A DNA stretch of 64,000 nucleotides, from assembly GCA_012934845.2 (NCBI GenBank), contig WNNJ02003697.1, positions 1-64,000 on the forward strand, given 5' to 3'; not shown here. Positions within the stretch are counted from its first letter, which is position 1. This DNA is from Pomphorhynchus laevis (Eukaryota; Acanthocephala; Palaeacanthocephala; Echinorhynchida; Pomphorhynchidae). More notes on this DNA, generated by a model. The model made no database searches. It was not told the origin of the DNA and saw only the letters and a list, made by a program, of their open reading frames with translations.

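Overview
This window is the interior of one large animal gene, read right to left (minus strand), whose introns are packed with mobile and repetitive DNA. The sequence is AT-rich, has spliceosomal introns and carries an ankyrin gene of the vertebrate ANK1/2/3, fly Ank and worm unc-44 type, so the source is a metazoan. The divergent protein and the load of Penelope-like elements suggest an invertebrate; I cannot name the phylum.

Host gene. Fourteen minus-strand exons lie between 64000 and 3839. They encode ankyrin repeats 12 to 24, matching the vertebrate order one for one, then an acidic linker, the first ZU5 domain and much of the second. Every junction has GT/AG ends and compatible phase, giving about 850 codons. 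The 5' end (repeats 1-11) lies beyond 64000. The UPA and death domains were not found and should lie left of position 1.

Intron contents, left to right: a hammerhead-bearing tandem repeat joined to a 5'-truncated Naiad-type Penelope-like element with an open RT frame (1-2830); a second Naiad copy (8930-10318); a LINE insertion later rearranged by an exact 808-bp duplication (12388-16616); a LINE remnant (21400-22130); a 2.3-kb minisatellite of 17-bp units with a 272-bp higher-order repeat (23460-25770); a foldback element (28266-28562); a decayed RT element of early-branching LINE type (32200-35520); a nearly intact full-length LINE with target-site duplication (40866-44812); a canonical Penelope-type element with a head-to-head palindromic 5' end (46220-49940); a single-copy hammerhead-like unit (50157-50244); a three-unit tandem array with the same fold (56270-57370); and several minus-strand Naiad 3' ends, one followed by an N-terminal GIY-YIG coding region (58012-59390).

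Most interesting result. Three unrelated sequences (1-520, 50157-50244, 56270-57370) contain every conserved piece of a hammerhead ribozyme core (CTGATGA, GAAA, GUA or GUC) plus pairing for stems I, II and III that changes in a compensated way. The three core strands, however, occur in a linear order that no circular permutation of the classical hammerhead gives, and a fourth helix extends stem III around the CTGATGA strand. The Naiad 3' ends show a weaker version with the same cyclic order. This predicts either a pseudoknotted hammerhead or one assembled between neighbouring units or molecules.
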